A stretch of 64,000 nucleotides of DNA from positions 8,000,001 through 8,064,000 of the forward strand of contig OX485806.1 of assembly GCA_950295325.1 (NCBI GenBank), given 5' to 3'. Shown here piece after piece: positions 33,290 to 45,599 of this stretch. The notes below the pieces were generated by a model, which was not told the DNA's origin, made no database searches, and saw only the letters and a program-made list of their open reading frames with translations. A program made the translations under genes and the position numbers. Every line of letters begins with the position of its first letter. Position 1 is the stretch's first letter. This stretch comes from Polytrichum commune (taxonomy: Eukaryota > Streptophyta > Polytrichopsida > Polytrichales > Polytrichaceae).

Positions 33290-33650
33290 TTTGTGTAAGG
33301 TATGAGGGTTATTCACTTCGTTCTTCATTCCAACTACTACCGATTAGATTCACACAATGAAACTTGTTGTTGCACTTGCAAACTTATGATGAAACATTAA
33401 CAAGAACCAAGTTGAAAATCAAACCTTCCTTGACTTAGTTATGGTTATCTTAACTACATGTTTGTTGATTTCTTAATTGAACACATAGGTCCTCCCAATT
33501 ATATTCACTATTGAGTGTGGAGTAGTTAATACAATTTGAAATCGTAGTCCTATCTCTTTTAACATGTGTCTTGATGGTGTTTGTTCTTGATCACCAACAA
33601 GCCACACACCAATCCAATACATGTGTATGATCAATAACCAAATAACACCT
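33290..33650 (+). mobile_element. R1-containing repeat, diverged copy
   Basis: The right half of R1 ('CATAGGTCCTCCCAATTATA', 'ACATGTGTCTTGATGGTG', 'CCACACACCAATCC') is preceded by about 180 bp shared with 57650-57830 (TTTAGTTATGGTTATC, CATGTTTGTTGATTTCTTAA). The two loci share a longer repeat of which R1 is part. Confidence 0.65.
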
Positions 33651-33841
33651 GCATATGTTTCATGTATTCCAACCAGCTCGAGTTGTGATGATTGTGGCAG
33701 GCAAGGATTCTATGAATAAAATAACCATTATTGGATTTCCAAATTATATGGGGTCTTTTTTGAGTGCTCTAGAGCTACGAGTGGTGGGATGGTGGTAGGA
33801 TGGTTGTAGGATTCGATCGTGTTCCAATCTTGTCGACATTT

Positions 33842-33997
33842 AGCCCACCCACACTTACTGGTGGAGGCCACCAGTGAACGGTGAGTACTAGCACTAGTTG
33901 CATCCAACGACTCTTACTGGTTAAACCAACTCTAAAAGTCGCCCCTGCTGGTAGGAATTGTTCATTGGTGGCCCGCACCAGTAAGTGTGGGTGGGCT
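33842..33997. mobile_element. 156-bp TIR element (22-bp perfect TIRs)
   Basis: AGCCCACCCACACTTACTGG, then TG, at the left end is exactly inverted at the right end (33976-33997). The inner parts GGCCACCAGTGAAC and GTTCATTGGTGGCC also pair. There is no coding sequence. Possible CATT flank repeats are uncertain. Confidence 0.8.
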
Positions 33998-34539
33998 CAT
34001 TGTTGACAACCAGCTAAGAGCTTAAGACTTAAGTCTTCTAAAGTGAACTTACTTTCTTGAATGACCATTTTCAAATACTAGAGAGAATCTTCTAAAGTTC
34101 ACCATTATTCAAGTTCATATATAGTAAGATCTAGTTACGTTCCAACAAGTTTCAAATAACCGCAAAAAGGGTCCACTTGCTATGCAAAGATCAGTAGTTT
34201 GACTTCATCAATTTATAACTTAACACTAGTGGAGACTGGGCGCAATCGTTATTAATCAATAAGTTTTTCCTCATCATATTATTTTAAAAGGAATAGAACA
34301 TCTAGGAATTCATAGAATGGATACATGATTAGTTAATGTTCAACACAAGAACGTCCACTTGTCTCATCCGAATTGGTGGACCACCCTCGGTTAGTTCAAA
34401 AGACACATTCAAGAAGTTCCGATGAGTTGCCCAAAACAAAAATAGGTTCACTCCTAAAGCAAAGATTTCTAGTACGACACTCTCCCTAGCCATAGAGTCT
34501 AGGTACGTGGTACACTTTGGAAATCTCCTAAACCCTTCA

Positions 34540-34930
34540 CTTCAACCAACCGTATCCATAGAATCTACTAGATCTTAACATTCTACGACCCTCATCTACC
34601 ATATAGGTACTTTTTCTCCCTAGTCCCAATCTAGATACTAGGTTGACATTACTTTTGGGACGACACTATAGCACCAAAATGTCTCTGGGATGTACATCTT
34701 ACAATCTTCCACACCATGTTGGTACGCTACCCGCTACCTCCCTAGTCATAGAATCTACGAAACATCCACACGCTACGAAATTCTTCAACCATGTTGGCAG
34801 GGCACCCTCCAAAGCCTCAAAATCTACCCAGTAGCTACATTCTAGTTTCTCCTCCACCATGTTCGTACGACAACCCTCCCGAGGCCGGGGATCTACACCC
34901 TAGCTACATTCTCCCAATCTCACTCCACCA
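34540..34930. repeat. ~68-bp minisatellite, locus 2
   Basis: Same unit type as 29920-30550, including CCACCATGTTGGTACG, 'GGCACCCTCC', 'CCTCAAAATCTACCC' and AGCTACATTCT. About five degenerate units. Confidence 0.75.
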
Positions 34931-34979
34931 CACCGATCATGGTAAACAGTCGGATATCCAAGTGGATAGCTCTAACTCC

Positions 34980-36035
34980 CTACATCATTAGTGGTATTTA
35001 GTGTCGCATGCATAATAGTGTCATTTACACTAATTTGCGGTGTCATTTCATGGCATCTCAAGTGTGTTCATTAATATCTTCCTCTTGCATACTAAAATGT
35101 AAACATGTAACACTTCCCATCAGTATGTTCGATAAGGGGAAGATATTATCGATGCGTCTCAAGTATCTCGATGTGCTACGTTACATGTCATGTTGTAAAT
35201 AAATCTTCACAATATTAAATTACTTAGGGTGAGTTTCCATGTAGACGAATCATGGCTAGACTTCCATGCGCCCATTAAAGAACCTTTAACCTACAATTGC
35301 CAGTCAACGAAGGATTAAGATAGGTTGAAGACTCAAGAGACTCAATGATGTTCTAGAACTCCATCCTTGATAACCGAGAGGAGGAGGTTAGTAGGTGGGC
35401 CCGGATTTGAGAAGATGGGAGTAGCCACATGAAATATGATATTTAGTGTCACCAATTCTAATTGTCTTGCTCAATACTAGTTGTAAACCATGGTGTAGTG
35501 TCACCAACACTAAATGTTAACCCAACATTATTTGTTATTCCTTGTAAATATTTGAAGGCATTATAGATTTATTGTATTGCAATTACTGTCACTTACCAAG
35601 TGATTTTTCATCCAAATTTCAATCATCCATGACAATATTTCATCACAAGTTGGTGACAAGAGAAGGTAGGGTTTTGGCCGATGGATAAACTCATCCATCA
35701 TCCACGATAGTTATTTATATACTTACTCATAAGAAGTGTCATCCAAAAAGCTAACATAGTGACATTAAATACCATATGACACCAAATATCATGTTTAGTG
35801 TAGTTAGCACATACGAACCCTACCCCACCATATTCCCTCTACATTTGGGTGGGTTTGGCCTTATTCACACTAGAATATGGTGGGCAAACGCCCTACATGG
35901 AAACTCACCCTTTAGTATGTTGGTGAATAGTATCATGTTGGTAATTAACATACATGAAACTTCGAGACCTCTAGGCCTCTAGTTTAGGCCCTTCGTAAAT
36001 AATGTATGTGACACTAAATACCATAAACGGTGTAG
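34980..36035 (+). mobile_element. R2 MITE copy, interrupted by a nested MITE
   Basis: The left part (34980-35226) and right part (35912-36035) of an R2 element are in family order: GGTATTTAGTGTCGCATGCA, 'ATATCTTCCTCTTGCATACT', ATTACTTA | gap | TATGTTGGTGAATAGTATCA, 'GAGACCTCTAGGCCTCTAG', then TACCATAAACGGTGTAG. The gap is a 685-bp insertion. Confidence 0.8.
35227..35911. mobile_element. Nested MITE, 18-bp perfect TIRs, TTA duplication
   Basis: The ends GGGTGAGTTTCCATGTAG (35227-35244) and its exact inverse complement (35893-35910) are flanked by TTA at 35224-35226 and 35912-35914. A three-base TTA/TAA duplication with GGG-starting TIRs is typical of PIF/Harbinger (Tourist-like) elements. The empty site is shown by other R2 copies (GTTACTTATGTTGACG). 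Its inner right part (35670-35800) is shared with 58018-58156. No transposase. Confidence 0.85.
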
Positions 36036-36071
36036 CAATTCTACTGTACTTTTGCATACACACAGAGAGCA

Positions 36072-36379
36072 CTACACCGTTTATGGTATTTAGTGCCATG
36101 CACACTATTGATGAACGCTCTATACTACATGCCTAAAAGGTCTCAAAGCGTCACACTTATTAATTGACAACATAAGTAATTTTTTGAAGTGAAATTTTAT
36201 TTACATTACAACTTTTAGCATAGCACATTGATATACTTGACGAGGCAAAGAGGATGATTTTATTGAGCATGCTAATGACAAGTGTCATGTGGTGACACTA
36301 ATGGTAACCTAGGGAAGGCCTTGTAATAGGGTAAGTGACACTATTATGCATGTGATATTGAATACCATAAATGATGTAC
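36072..36379 (-). mobile_element. R2 MITE, short copy in opposite orientation
   Basis: It starts CTACACCGTTTATGGTATTT, AGTGCCATGCAC, has 'AGGTCTCAAAGCGTCACACT' and 'GTGTCATGTGGTGACACT' inside, and ends GGTAAGTGACACTATTATGC, ATACCATAAATGATGTAC. Only 36 bp separate it from the copy ending at 36035, so the two face head to head. Confidence 0.8.
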
Positions 36380-39300
36380 TTTGGATTCATATTGTCTCAA
36401 CATGTTGCATCCATGCACAATCATTATTGTCCAATGCCGTCCCCAAACCGTTTGTTGAACATGTTGTCATCAATGACCGATAGTTCTAAACTTTGGGACG
36501 GTGATTGCATCAACGCTCACTCACTCGCCATAGGTTGCTAAAATCTATATATAAATTTATCAATGGCCTTGTGTATATGTTCATGAACATTCCAATCATA
36601 TCCTATTAACAACTTTAGTAGGTGGATGTCTTCATCCCATCTATCTCTTGTTATGTTATAATCTCATAGTTGACCATATGCTTAGAGCATTCTTTTAAAA
36701 TAAATAAAAACCTATTGTGACAACTCACCATCCACTCTCCATTCAAAAGTTATCTAAGACATGTGGACCTTAATACGTAGTCACTCTTCTTAATTGAACA
36801 ATATATGCAAATGGTCAAAATTGGGAACATAGAAAAAATAGCACCATTAATGTGCCAATGGTCAAAATGGTCTTTGGAGTTGGAAATGCCCACAAATGAG
36901 GTCATGCACCTTAGTCCGTACACTTGTGTTGGTGATGGGCAAAGACTCTTATCATCAATGCAACAAGATATCTATTATGAAATTTAGTTCTTTGACACAC
37001 TTGGGTTTGACACAAAGGTTGCTTGTGTCGTCTCCATGGACCATGCAATGGTCACGTTTACATCCTAATCAATTTGGACATACCTTAAGATGAATGCAGT
37101 CAAATGGTACCTACTTGCTTGTCAAGGCCCACTCTAAATCCTTCTCGCATTACAATGGATGATTATTTTAGTGTCTAACATAATACGAGTGACATTTTCA
37201 CTTGATTTATTCGTCTAATATTGTTTAGTTTATTTCATTTTCACATGGAATAATCAATGATTCTCTTGACGTGTCCCAATTAAGGGGCTTAAGATGTCCA
37301 TCAAATCATGTGTTTTTTTATCCGATTGATTTGCAAGAATTGCAAAATGTTTTATTGGCATTAGAGCATTCACTTACCCTAGCCAAATAGCCACAACTAA
37401 CTTACCTAATGTGTAGCTCCTAAGAATGATTACTCCAATTGCATTTATTAATATTTCTACAACAATAGTGTGTTATCTTGGCAACTCTTTACTCCCCAAA
37501 TTTAAAAATATTTAGATCCGGCAATCATGCTATTTAATAGTTTAAGATTTTAAACAATTATAGAGTAGTACTTCCACATAGAGTTTGGATGGAATTGTCT
37601 ACTTCAAACTTGAGTTCTTCATAGTTTTGGGTCTCACAAGCTTCCAAATTAGCTTTGGTTAGGTGCTTGAGATACTAAGAACAACAACAACAAACCACTT
37701 AACACCCGCATACCTTATGTTCATTTGTTAAGTGTGGACTAAGATTGTTTGGGCTCTAGGGTTTCATTTAGGATTTCAAGCAATTGAATTCTCATAGTCC
37801 AAGGTTTCAACCAATTGGATCCTCTTGGTGCGGGGTTTCAAGCAACCTTCTCTACTTTCTTGAAGCCTTCTCCATTTGGCTCGTCGAGAAGCCTTGTTTT
37901 CTTGTTGTGCTAAGATTTTGGTGCCTAAAGTGTGTTTATTTGGATTAAGCTTAGGAACAAAAGATTGGCTTGGGTTGAAGGTAGATTCGCCATTGTGGGA
38001 ATCAACAAGTGTTGTGGGTTTGGAGTGTACATCAACAAGTGTTTCTACATGTGAATATTCTTTCATGCACCAAATTATTTCAATCTTAGTTTCCTCAAAG
38101 TATAGGGTTTAGGGTTTCATATAATTCCAAATTTGAGGGTGCACATTAGCACTTGTGAGACTTACAATGGATTTTGAAGATGTAGGGTTTAGGGTTTCGT
38201 GCCGGGTTATCCATTGTCATCTTCATGCGGTGAGATAACATTCTCAACAAGAGATTGTTTGTTTTTCAAGTGATTTAGAAGTTTGTTGATCCAATCTTAG
38301 CATTACACTTGGGAATCACACATTGCACACCCAAAAGATCAAGATTGAAGATGCAAGTGGAAGTTGGTTTTGCAATTACAAGGTCCTATTGTGAATGTGA
38401 AGTGATTGTAAATTTCTCATACTTTGGTATATGCATTTGGATTGCGCCAAGTTGTCTTAGAGTACTGGGTGGTGGGTGGGTGTTTGAATTGGATGAAACT
38501 TAGATATGAGAATGTAATTAAGGGATGTTTAAGATAAATACCAACATTTGACATGGTAGCACTACTATCATGTTTGAAGTTGGAAACAACATCTTTTAGA
38601 TTAAATATCTCATCCCAAAGTTCACTTACAAATTAGATACTTGATCTCCAATCCACTTTTGCTTTCAAATTTGATAAAGGGCTGCAAGACTTTTTCATCC
38701 ATATGATGTAGCTTGTGATAATTTTAACCATGCAACATTGAAGCTAGGGAAATGATAGGATCTAGTTCTACCAACAAATGGTCAATTAAGTCATATAGTA
38801 AGCACAAAAATTGTCAATTTTTTCCTCTAAACTTTAGGATTATGATTTGTGCATCTACCTCTACTTTTAAATTCTCAGTAGCCATTGTATTTGTAGAGAA
38901 CATCAAATTATAATAAACTATAATTTCCCCTTACTATAATGTCATCATAAATACCCTTTTATACACCATGTTATTTATCATGTCCAAACAACATACTTCC
39001 TCCAAAAATATTCACAACACCCTATTGATTTGTATAAAACTAGGTGAAATTATTCCCCCCCCCCCCCAATATGCATACAATGTAAGCCAAATTTTGAATA
39101 GGAGCCTTAGTTACTAAATTGTAGTGTATGTACTTTGTGCATATTATGTTGGGTTGTTGGATGCTAAGCACATACTGAATTTGCAACAACTAGAGCATGC
39201 TATAAATTTACATCTCCTACATCATCTAGGATTAATGAAATTATCAAATTGACCAAATTTATTTTAAATGGTGTTATGTGTAATAATCAGGTGCATTAAA

Positions 39301-40100
39301 ATCAAGATCATGGACATAATACTCCCTTAATGCATATTTATACCACGACACATATTAAATGTCCCCCCTAAGAACCTACCAAGAAAGAGAATGTCACCAA
39401 TTCATTGTATGTAAAAGAAAGGCCATGATCTCAATTGTTTGAAAGATTGAGGAAGCCTTCCTTTGTGGCCGCACCATAATACAACCACCGATGTAGAGTA
39501 ACATGGTATTATGTTTCAACATCCTCCAGTTCCTATACATCTAATCCCCTTCCAAGATTTTTGTGTTAAAACAACAACAACAATCGCATGTGTTTCTAGA
39601 TGAACTCGTTGATGTTGGCAAACACCTGGAAAAACATTTACATCCAAGATCCTCTATGGCAACAATGTAAACGTTAGATTTGTGAAATTTTCATGTTGCA
39701 ATCCACTACCCATGGGCATTGTCTAACATGAAAAAATGAAATTGCACATAGGGAACACCGTTTTCAACCATCATCTCATAGAGGGTTTTCCAAATCATTC
39801 TTGCATTGCAACATCTTCCGATAGTGTATCACAACGATCAATCATCCAGATTATATATTATTTGACATTGCACCCATGGCATGAGATTGTGATTCATCCT
39901 TTAAATGTTGGCCATGATCACATCTTGTAAATGCTCAAAATTCAAACAAGACCACATGACCATAAGGACCACAATATAAACAATCCATTGTTCCGGTACC
40001 CATTACAATGAAATGATTGAACGTCTAGCAATATTAAGTTGACATCCAAAATTTATGCACAAACACAGTTTTGTTTTCTAGGTGGTGTCCAATATTTAAC
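36380..40100. other. AT-rich stretch without recognised genes
   Basis: Nothing identifiable as a gene. There are two telomere-like boxes (TAGGGTTTAGGGTTT) at about 38103 and 38185 and a run of about 13 C at 39055-39067. A 96-codon minus-strand frame (37776-38066) has no recognisable motif. Confidence 0.4.
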
Positions 40101-40209
40101 TTGGATCTTGCCCCCAAAAATTAAAATTCAACATTTTGAGCACCCAAATGTTGTTATTATTATTATTAATATGAATAACATTACTATTTTTACTATTGAT
40201 ATTGTTCCT

Positions 40210-42790
40210 ATTATTATTATTACTTTAAAATGCTTTACAAATGTCCCAACAAAACTTCCCAAGAGATTGGAAATGCTTTGAATGAACCCCAAAAGCTTGC
40301 AGATTCTCACCTTTACACCGAGGATACAATCATCAACATTTTAGCAATTAAACTCGGATCAACATTTAAGACAACTTTATCAATTGCTTTGCAAACAATC
40401 TCCGCAACACTCCCTATGACTTTGCAAGTCACCTTTAATAGAATCCAAAGGAACAAAACCTCCCCAACTATATATATATGGGGTAAGTTTTAAGTATTCA
40501 CATAATTTCATTTGTTCTTTTTTTTTCAAAATAATTTACAAATGGCCTTGCAATGCTTCCCAAGGCCTTTGAAGTGAATTTGAAAAATCTCTAAAAATTA
40601 AAACATGTACCCTCGGATCCAAGGGTACAAACATCAACATTTCACTTAGTATTGAATTTTTTTCATAATTTTTGTTTATCAAATGATTTCAAATGGACCA
40701 TTTTACTTATAATTTTTGTTGAGTTTCTCAATTTTTTTAAAAATGGCTCTCGCATAATTTCTCAAGGTTTGTGAAGTGATTTTGACAAATATTAAAAAAA
40801 TTGAAATTTCGACCCTCGGATATGAGGGTACAATTAGCAACATTTTAGTAACTTTTGAATTTGCTCACAATTTCTTTTCATTTTCTTCGATGCTTTACAA
40901 AAGGCCTTTGCAATGCTTCCCAAGGTTTGTGAAGTGATTTTGACAAATCTCCAAAGATTGAAATTTCTACCCTCGGATTCAAGAGTATAAATAGAAACAT
41001 TTCGCATACTTCTAAATTGGCTCATAATTTCTTTAATTTTTTGCAAATGATTTTCAAATGGACCATTTTGCTTGTAGTCTCTTTTATTTTTCTCAGATGT
41101 TTACAAAGAGTCCTCACAAAGCTTCCTAAGGATCTCAAAGTGATTTTGAAAATCTTTGAAAACTTCAAATTTGTACCCTCGGATCCAAGGGTACAAGTAT
41201 CAACATCATGGTGATATTTTGGTGACAAGTATATACTCACAATTTCTTTTGAGTTTCTCAAAAACTTTACAAATGGCCTTTGTACTGCTTCTCATGGCTT
41301 TTGAAGTGATCTTAAAAAATCTCCGAAAGATTGGAATTTATACCCTCACATCCAAGGGTGCAATTAGCAACATCTCAGTACCTTTAAAATTTAATGAAAA
41401 TTTCTTTTAATTTTCTCAAATGCTATACAAATGGCCATCGCAATGTTTGCCAAGGTTTGTGAAGTGATTTTGACAAATCTCCCAAAAAATAAAATTTGTA
41501 CCCTCGGATCCGAGGGTACAAGTATCAACATTTTGCTAACTTTTGAATTTGCTCATAATTTCTTTTATTTTCATGAAATGATTTTGGAAATCTCTAAAAA
41601 CTTGAAATTTGCACCTTTAGATCCCTGGGTATAAATATAAAGATTGTGGTAACTTTCAAATTTTCTCATAATTTCTTTTCTTTTTCTCCAATGCTCTACA
41701 AGTGGCCCCCCTCACAACGCTTCCCAAAGCTCTCTAAGTGCTTCTGGAGAATCTGTAAAAATTTGAAATTTGTACCCTTGGATCCCAAGGTAATATTATC
41801 AATGTTTTCATAAATTTTAAAGTTGCTTACATTTTCTTTTACTTTTCTCAAATGCATTACAAATGACGTTCACAATGCTTCCGAAGGCTTTGGAATTGAT
41901 TTTGAAAAATCTCTAGAAAATTGAAATTTGTACCCTCGGATCCCAAGGTACATAATCAACATTTTGATATCTTTCATATTTTCTCAAAATTTATTTTATA
42001 TTCTCAAATGCTTTACAAATGGCCCTCATAGCAGTTCCCAAGGCTTTCAAAGTGATTTTGGAAAATCTTTAAAACATTGGAATTTGTACCCTTGGATCTG
42101 AGGTATAAATATCAATGTTGTAGTATCTTTCAAATTTGCTCACAATTTTTGTTGTTGTTCTCAAATGCTTTACAAATGGCCCTTGGAGTGCTTACCAAAC
42201 CTTTTGAAATGCTTTGACAAATCTCCAACAAATGTGAATTTGTATTCATGGTGCCAGGGGTCCAAATATTAAAATTTTGTTAGCTCTAGAGTTGGCTTGG
42301 ACATTCTTTTTTCTTTCTTTCTGCAATGCCTTATAATTGGCTCTTGCATTGTGCTTGAGGGCTTTTAAAGTGACCTTTAAAAGTATCTACAAAATTATGA
42401 TTGGTACACTCAATGCCAAGGATACATATATCAACATTTTGGTAACCTCGAGTTGGCTCAATTTTTCAAACAAAATCTCAAATGTTTGGTAATGGTTTTG
42501 TCATTGCTTTATAAGGCTTTAAAAGTTACTTTAAAAAATGACCAAAACTTTGAGATTTGTATTCTTGGTGCCAATGATACAAATATCAAGGTTTTGATCA
42601 TTCTTTTTTTTAATTTCATTATTTCCCCGAGTGTTTTGCAAATGACCATTGCATTGCTTCCTAGGGCTTTGGAAATGAACTTTGAAAATGGCCCAAAAAT
42701 TGAAATTTATAGCCTTGATGTCAATACTCCAAATATGAAGATCATGGTTTTAAAAAATTGGTACAATGTTTCTCTTAATATTTTCAAATG
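40210..42790 (+). repeat. ~158-bp satellite array, ~15 monomers
   Basis: Monomers carry CTCAAATGCTTTACAAATGG, CCTTGCAATGCTTCCCAAGG, GTGATTTTGAAAAATCTC and a core near TACCCTCGGATCCAAGGGTA. Core positions are about 40312, 40609, 40809, 40967, 41175, 41340, 41499, 41612, 41773, 41931, 42088, 42244, 42403, 42556 and 42709. From 41773 onward the spacing is a regular 153-161 bp. The first monomers are irregular, and the last four have the core changed to GGTGCCA-type. At 41499-41522 the core is a perfect palindrome (TACCCTCGGATCCGAGGGTA). Frames found here are satellite shadows. Confidence 0.9.
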
Positions 42791-44620
42791 GTGTCTTTAA
42801 GTTTAATTCGATGGTTAATATGGTGTTTGATTTGAGGGAAAAACTCAACACTTCATCATGGGCTCCAATGTCCAGGGGTTGTGTTTTACCAAGTATTTAG
42901 CAAAAGGTAGAATTAGGTTCTTTTTAAGGGAGGCAACTAGTGGCAAAGTAGAAGATTTTTGTAGGATGAGTATAAGAGCGGCTCTTGTAACCCTTAGGAC
43001 GACCGCATAAGAAGTGGTGCTTAGGAAAGTGATATGAGGGTCTAAGTAGGTGCTAAGTAGGTCTCTAAAGGCCACAAATCTTAGCACCTACTTAGAAAGT
43101 GTAAAAGTGGGTGAGCAGTACAAGGGGGTGGTGGAGTTTTGCGGTGTACAACCTTGCTAATGAATGTAATAGTGTCAGTCCTTACAATAATAGTTTTGGG
43201 GTTTGAAGGGATTTCCAACTTATTTGTGATTGTCGTATTGCTTGTCATTGTGTAAGCAATCAATGCCAATACATCTTGCATAGACGAGGCTTATGTATGT
43301 CTTACCTTCAAGTTCCACGATAGCTAGAAATATCTATAACATTTAGGGATATTGTATAGTGTTGTAATCTTGGTCTTTGTAAACTAATTTAGGAAACTAG
43401 AAGTAAATATGGTAGATCAATAAGGGAAAAAATGCATAAGCACTGGTTGAAGGGTTAAAACATTGCTAGTATAAGAGGGAGTATATCTTAGAGATATCAT
43501 ATAACTTGTATGTTGACATGGTTATAAGTAGGTCAAATTATGAGGTGGTACACCTATGAGTCTTGACCAATATTAAAAGGTGAGCAGTTCTGGTACAACC
43601 TTCAAGGAAAGTGTCATTATTAACATGGTACTAATAGTACATAGGTAGTAGGGTAGTGTAGACTAGAGAGGCTAGCTAAAAGGGGTAGTGGAGAGAATCC
43701 TAATTGAGCTACTAACCTTCTTCAATCGCACTACTACATAAACCCAATATATGAAAGTAGATGTGTCATAGAGAGGTGGACGATAAAAATATCCAAACTT
43801 TTTGCAAATTTTAATATAGGTGTTGACTAAATCAGGATCAATGCTTGTGCCTCTACATGTAAATTTTCTTTAATGTAATTGTGGATTTCAAACACTAAAT
43901 ATAATTTCTATGTTTATGTGAATTGCACTTGCATCTTTTCATGCTTGTTGGTGTAGTAGCACTACTTCATGGTGTTCGCAAGAGATTTTGTCATATTCGA
44001 TGTCATCTTGGCACCAACATACAATACTACACCCTCACCTCGTGGTGGTGGCTCAATGGTGAAGATGATCTCCCTCAATGATGTTGAGGAACATATTTGG
44101 AAATTTCTCACAAAATCTTGATGGAGTGCGTAAGTGTACCAATTGTTTGATTTTGAAGTCATTCAAAACGTTATTTTCCAATCATGAGTGCTAACTATTT
44201 TGAGTTTTTCTTTTTATGAAAATGAAAAATATGGTGTTATGTCCTAGTTGCATAGTTCGCCTAATACATGCAAAGGTGGTCACAAAGGTTGCGGCTACAA
44301 CCTCAACAACGTTACATCACAATATTTTGTCAAGTTATGATTGTCACATCATGCCATCCGTAGATGTTGAGGCGGAGGAGCATATTGAATATGTTAGTGA
44401 CAAAGATAAGGAAGGAATAAAAGACGACCAAAGTAGTTACAGAGCTTCTATGCATGTTTCTACATTGAATGTACTCATTACTTTGTGGACATTGATATGC
44501 GTGAGCGATTTCATGTTATACTTCAACCTATGCCCAAAAACTTCAATTTAAAAAAAAATCGCAATGTCTCCATCAATTCATTTCTCAAACCTAGGTAGGT
44601 TATAGAAATATAGTGGAGAG
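42791..44620. other. No recognised gene; one short hairpin
   Basis: Nothing is assigned except a perfect 16-bp inverted repeat, CTAAGTAGGTGCTAAG at 43042-43057 and its complement at 43080-43095. A plus-strand frame at 44216-44551 (111 codons, acidic middle) is not recognised. Confidence 0.4.
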
Positions 44621-44624
44621 CATA

Positions 44625-45596
44625 CAGTCTAACCTTGGTAATGTCACACCATCCGTTTCACCAAAAAGAGTGATATAAACAAGGTGTGACATATTTGATA
44701 ATGTCACATTTTGAAGATTTGTGCATAATGTGATATTATCAAAAAATAGGTAGAAAATTAAAAGAAAATTACAATGTAAAAAAGAAAATAACAAATATCA
44801 GACTTCAATGTTTTTGAATGTAAAATCTAATTCAAAACAACAAGAGCACATCATAATGTGTCATTGAGATCAGGTAAAGACCTCTCACTAGAGACAGAGA
44901 AGCTTCTAATGTCACATTGTTTTGTTGATGTTAAATGTGCAACACCAATTCTAATGAGTTTGTCATGGATTTTTTCCATTCCTAACAACTCCAGAGTGTT
45001 GAAAATCTGAGAACCTTGGCTAGCCATAAAATTCAAAACATCTTTAGCATATTTTTGTGCATCACTTAGTTTCACTACTTTAGACTCATCATCACTGCTA
45101 TCAACAATCAATGAGTCTACTTCCATGGAATCAAGAACATGTTCGCCATCTTGCACTAATTGCTCAAGCTCCTCAGTAGAATATTCCACCTCAAAATCAT
45201 CTTCACCTTCCATGTTTATGTACTGATGTTCATTGCATAGAGGCTGAGAAGTCTTGACAGTGCCGTGAAAAGACAACACCTTTGAGTGCCGTGTATAGAC
45301 AACACCGTTCAGGGTTGGTGCATGATCAAGTTCCAAGAATAGCATTGCATTTATCACAGGGGTGGCGCATGACCCTTTCGGCTACTACAATCTGTCCATC
45401 CAACCATCACATACAATCCATCCATACTTGGTATTATCACATTTACATTACGGATTTTGGAAAAAAATAATGACATTACCAAGGGTGATAGGGATAATAA
45501 TGAGGGAGTTTTGCACTATGAAAATCGGTTTCAAACTTCTAGGTGACAATATCAAGGTGCTCTATTAACAAGGGTGACATTATCAAGGTTAGACTG
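44625..45596 (-). mobile_element. pogo-type (Tc1/mariner) element with TA duplication
   Basis: The TIRs CAGTCTAACCTTGGTAATGT, CAC (44625) and, inverted, GTGACATTATCAAGG, TTAGACTG (ending 45596) are bounded by TA on both sides (44623-44624, 45597-45598). The CAGT start with TA duplication is characteristic of pogo/Tigger elements. GTGACATTATCAAGG-like motifs recur near both ends, as expected for subterminal transposase sites. At 972 bp it lacks most of a transposase. Confidence 0.88.
44851..45357 (-). CDS. ORF in pogo element, probable transposase C-terminal part
   Basis: A 168-codon frame fills the middle of the element. It has an acidic stretch (EGEDDFEVEYSTEELEQL ... SSDDESK, about residues 51-94) and then a helical segment (DAQKYAKDVLNFMASQG, LELLGMEKIHDKLIRI), ending in a Ser-rich tail. 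Acidic tails with a helix of this type occur at the C-terminus of plant pogo/Tigger-like transposases. No CENP-B or DDE domain is present, so it cannot catalyse transposition. Assignment rests on the surrounding element more than on the protein. Confidence 0.5.
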   Translation of the reverse strand: MINAMLFLELDHAPTLNGVVYTRHSKVLSFHGTVKTSQPLCNEHQYINMEGEDDFEVEYSTEELEQLVQDGEHVLDSMEVDSLIVDSSDDESKVVKLSDAQKYAKDVLNFMASQGSQIFNTLELLGMEKIHDKLIRIGVAHLTSTKQCDIRSFSVSSERSLPDLNDTL

Positions 45597-45599
45597 TAC

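Noticed and set aside
37776-38066. 96-codon minus-strand frame
   Set aside because: No recognisable domain, no splice context and no conserved composition. Probably chance.
40834-42800. Several frames of 65-115 codons on both strands
   Set aside because: They follow the ~158-bp satellite period and change frame between monomers.
44216-44551. 111-codon plus-strand frame with an acidic middle
   Set aside because: No motif, no neighbours and no matching splice sites. It could not be supported as a gene.
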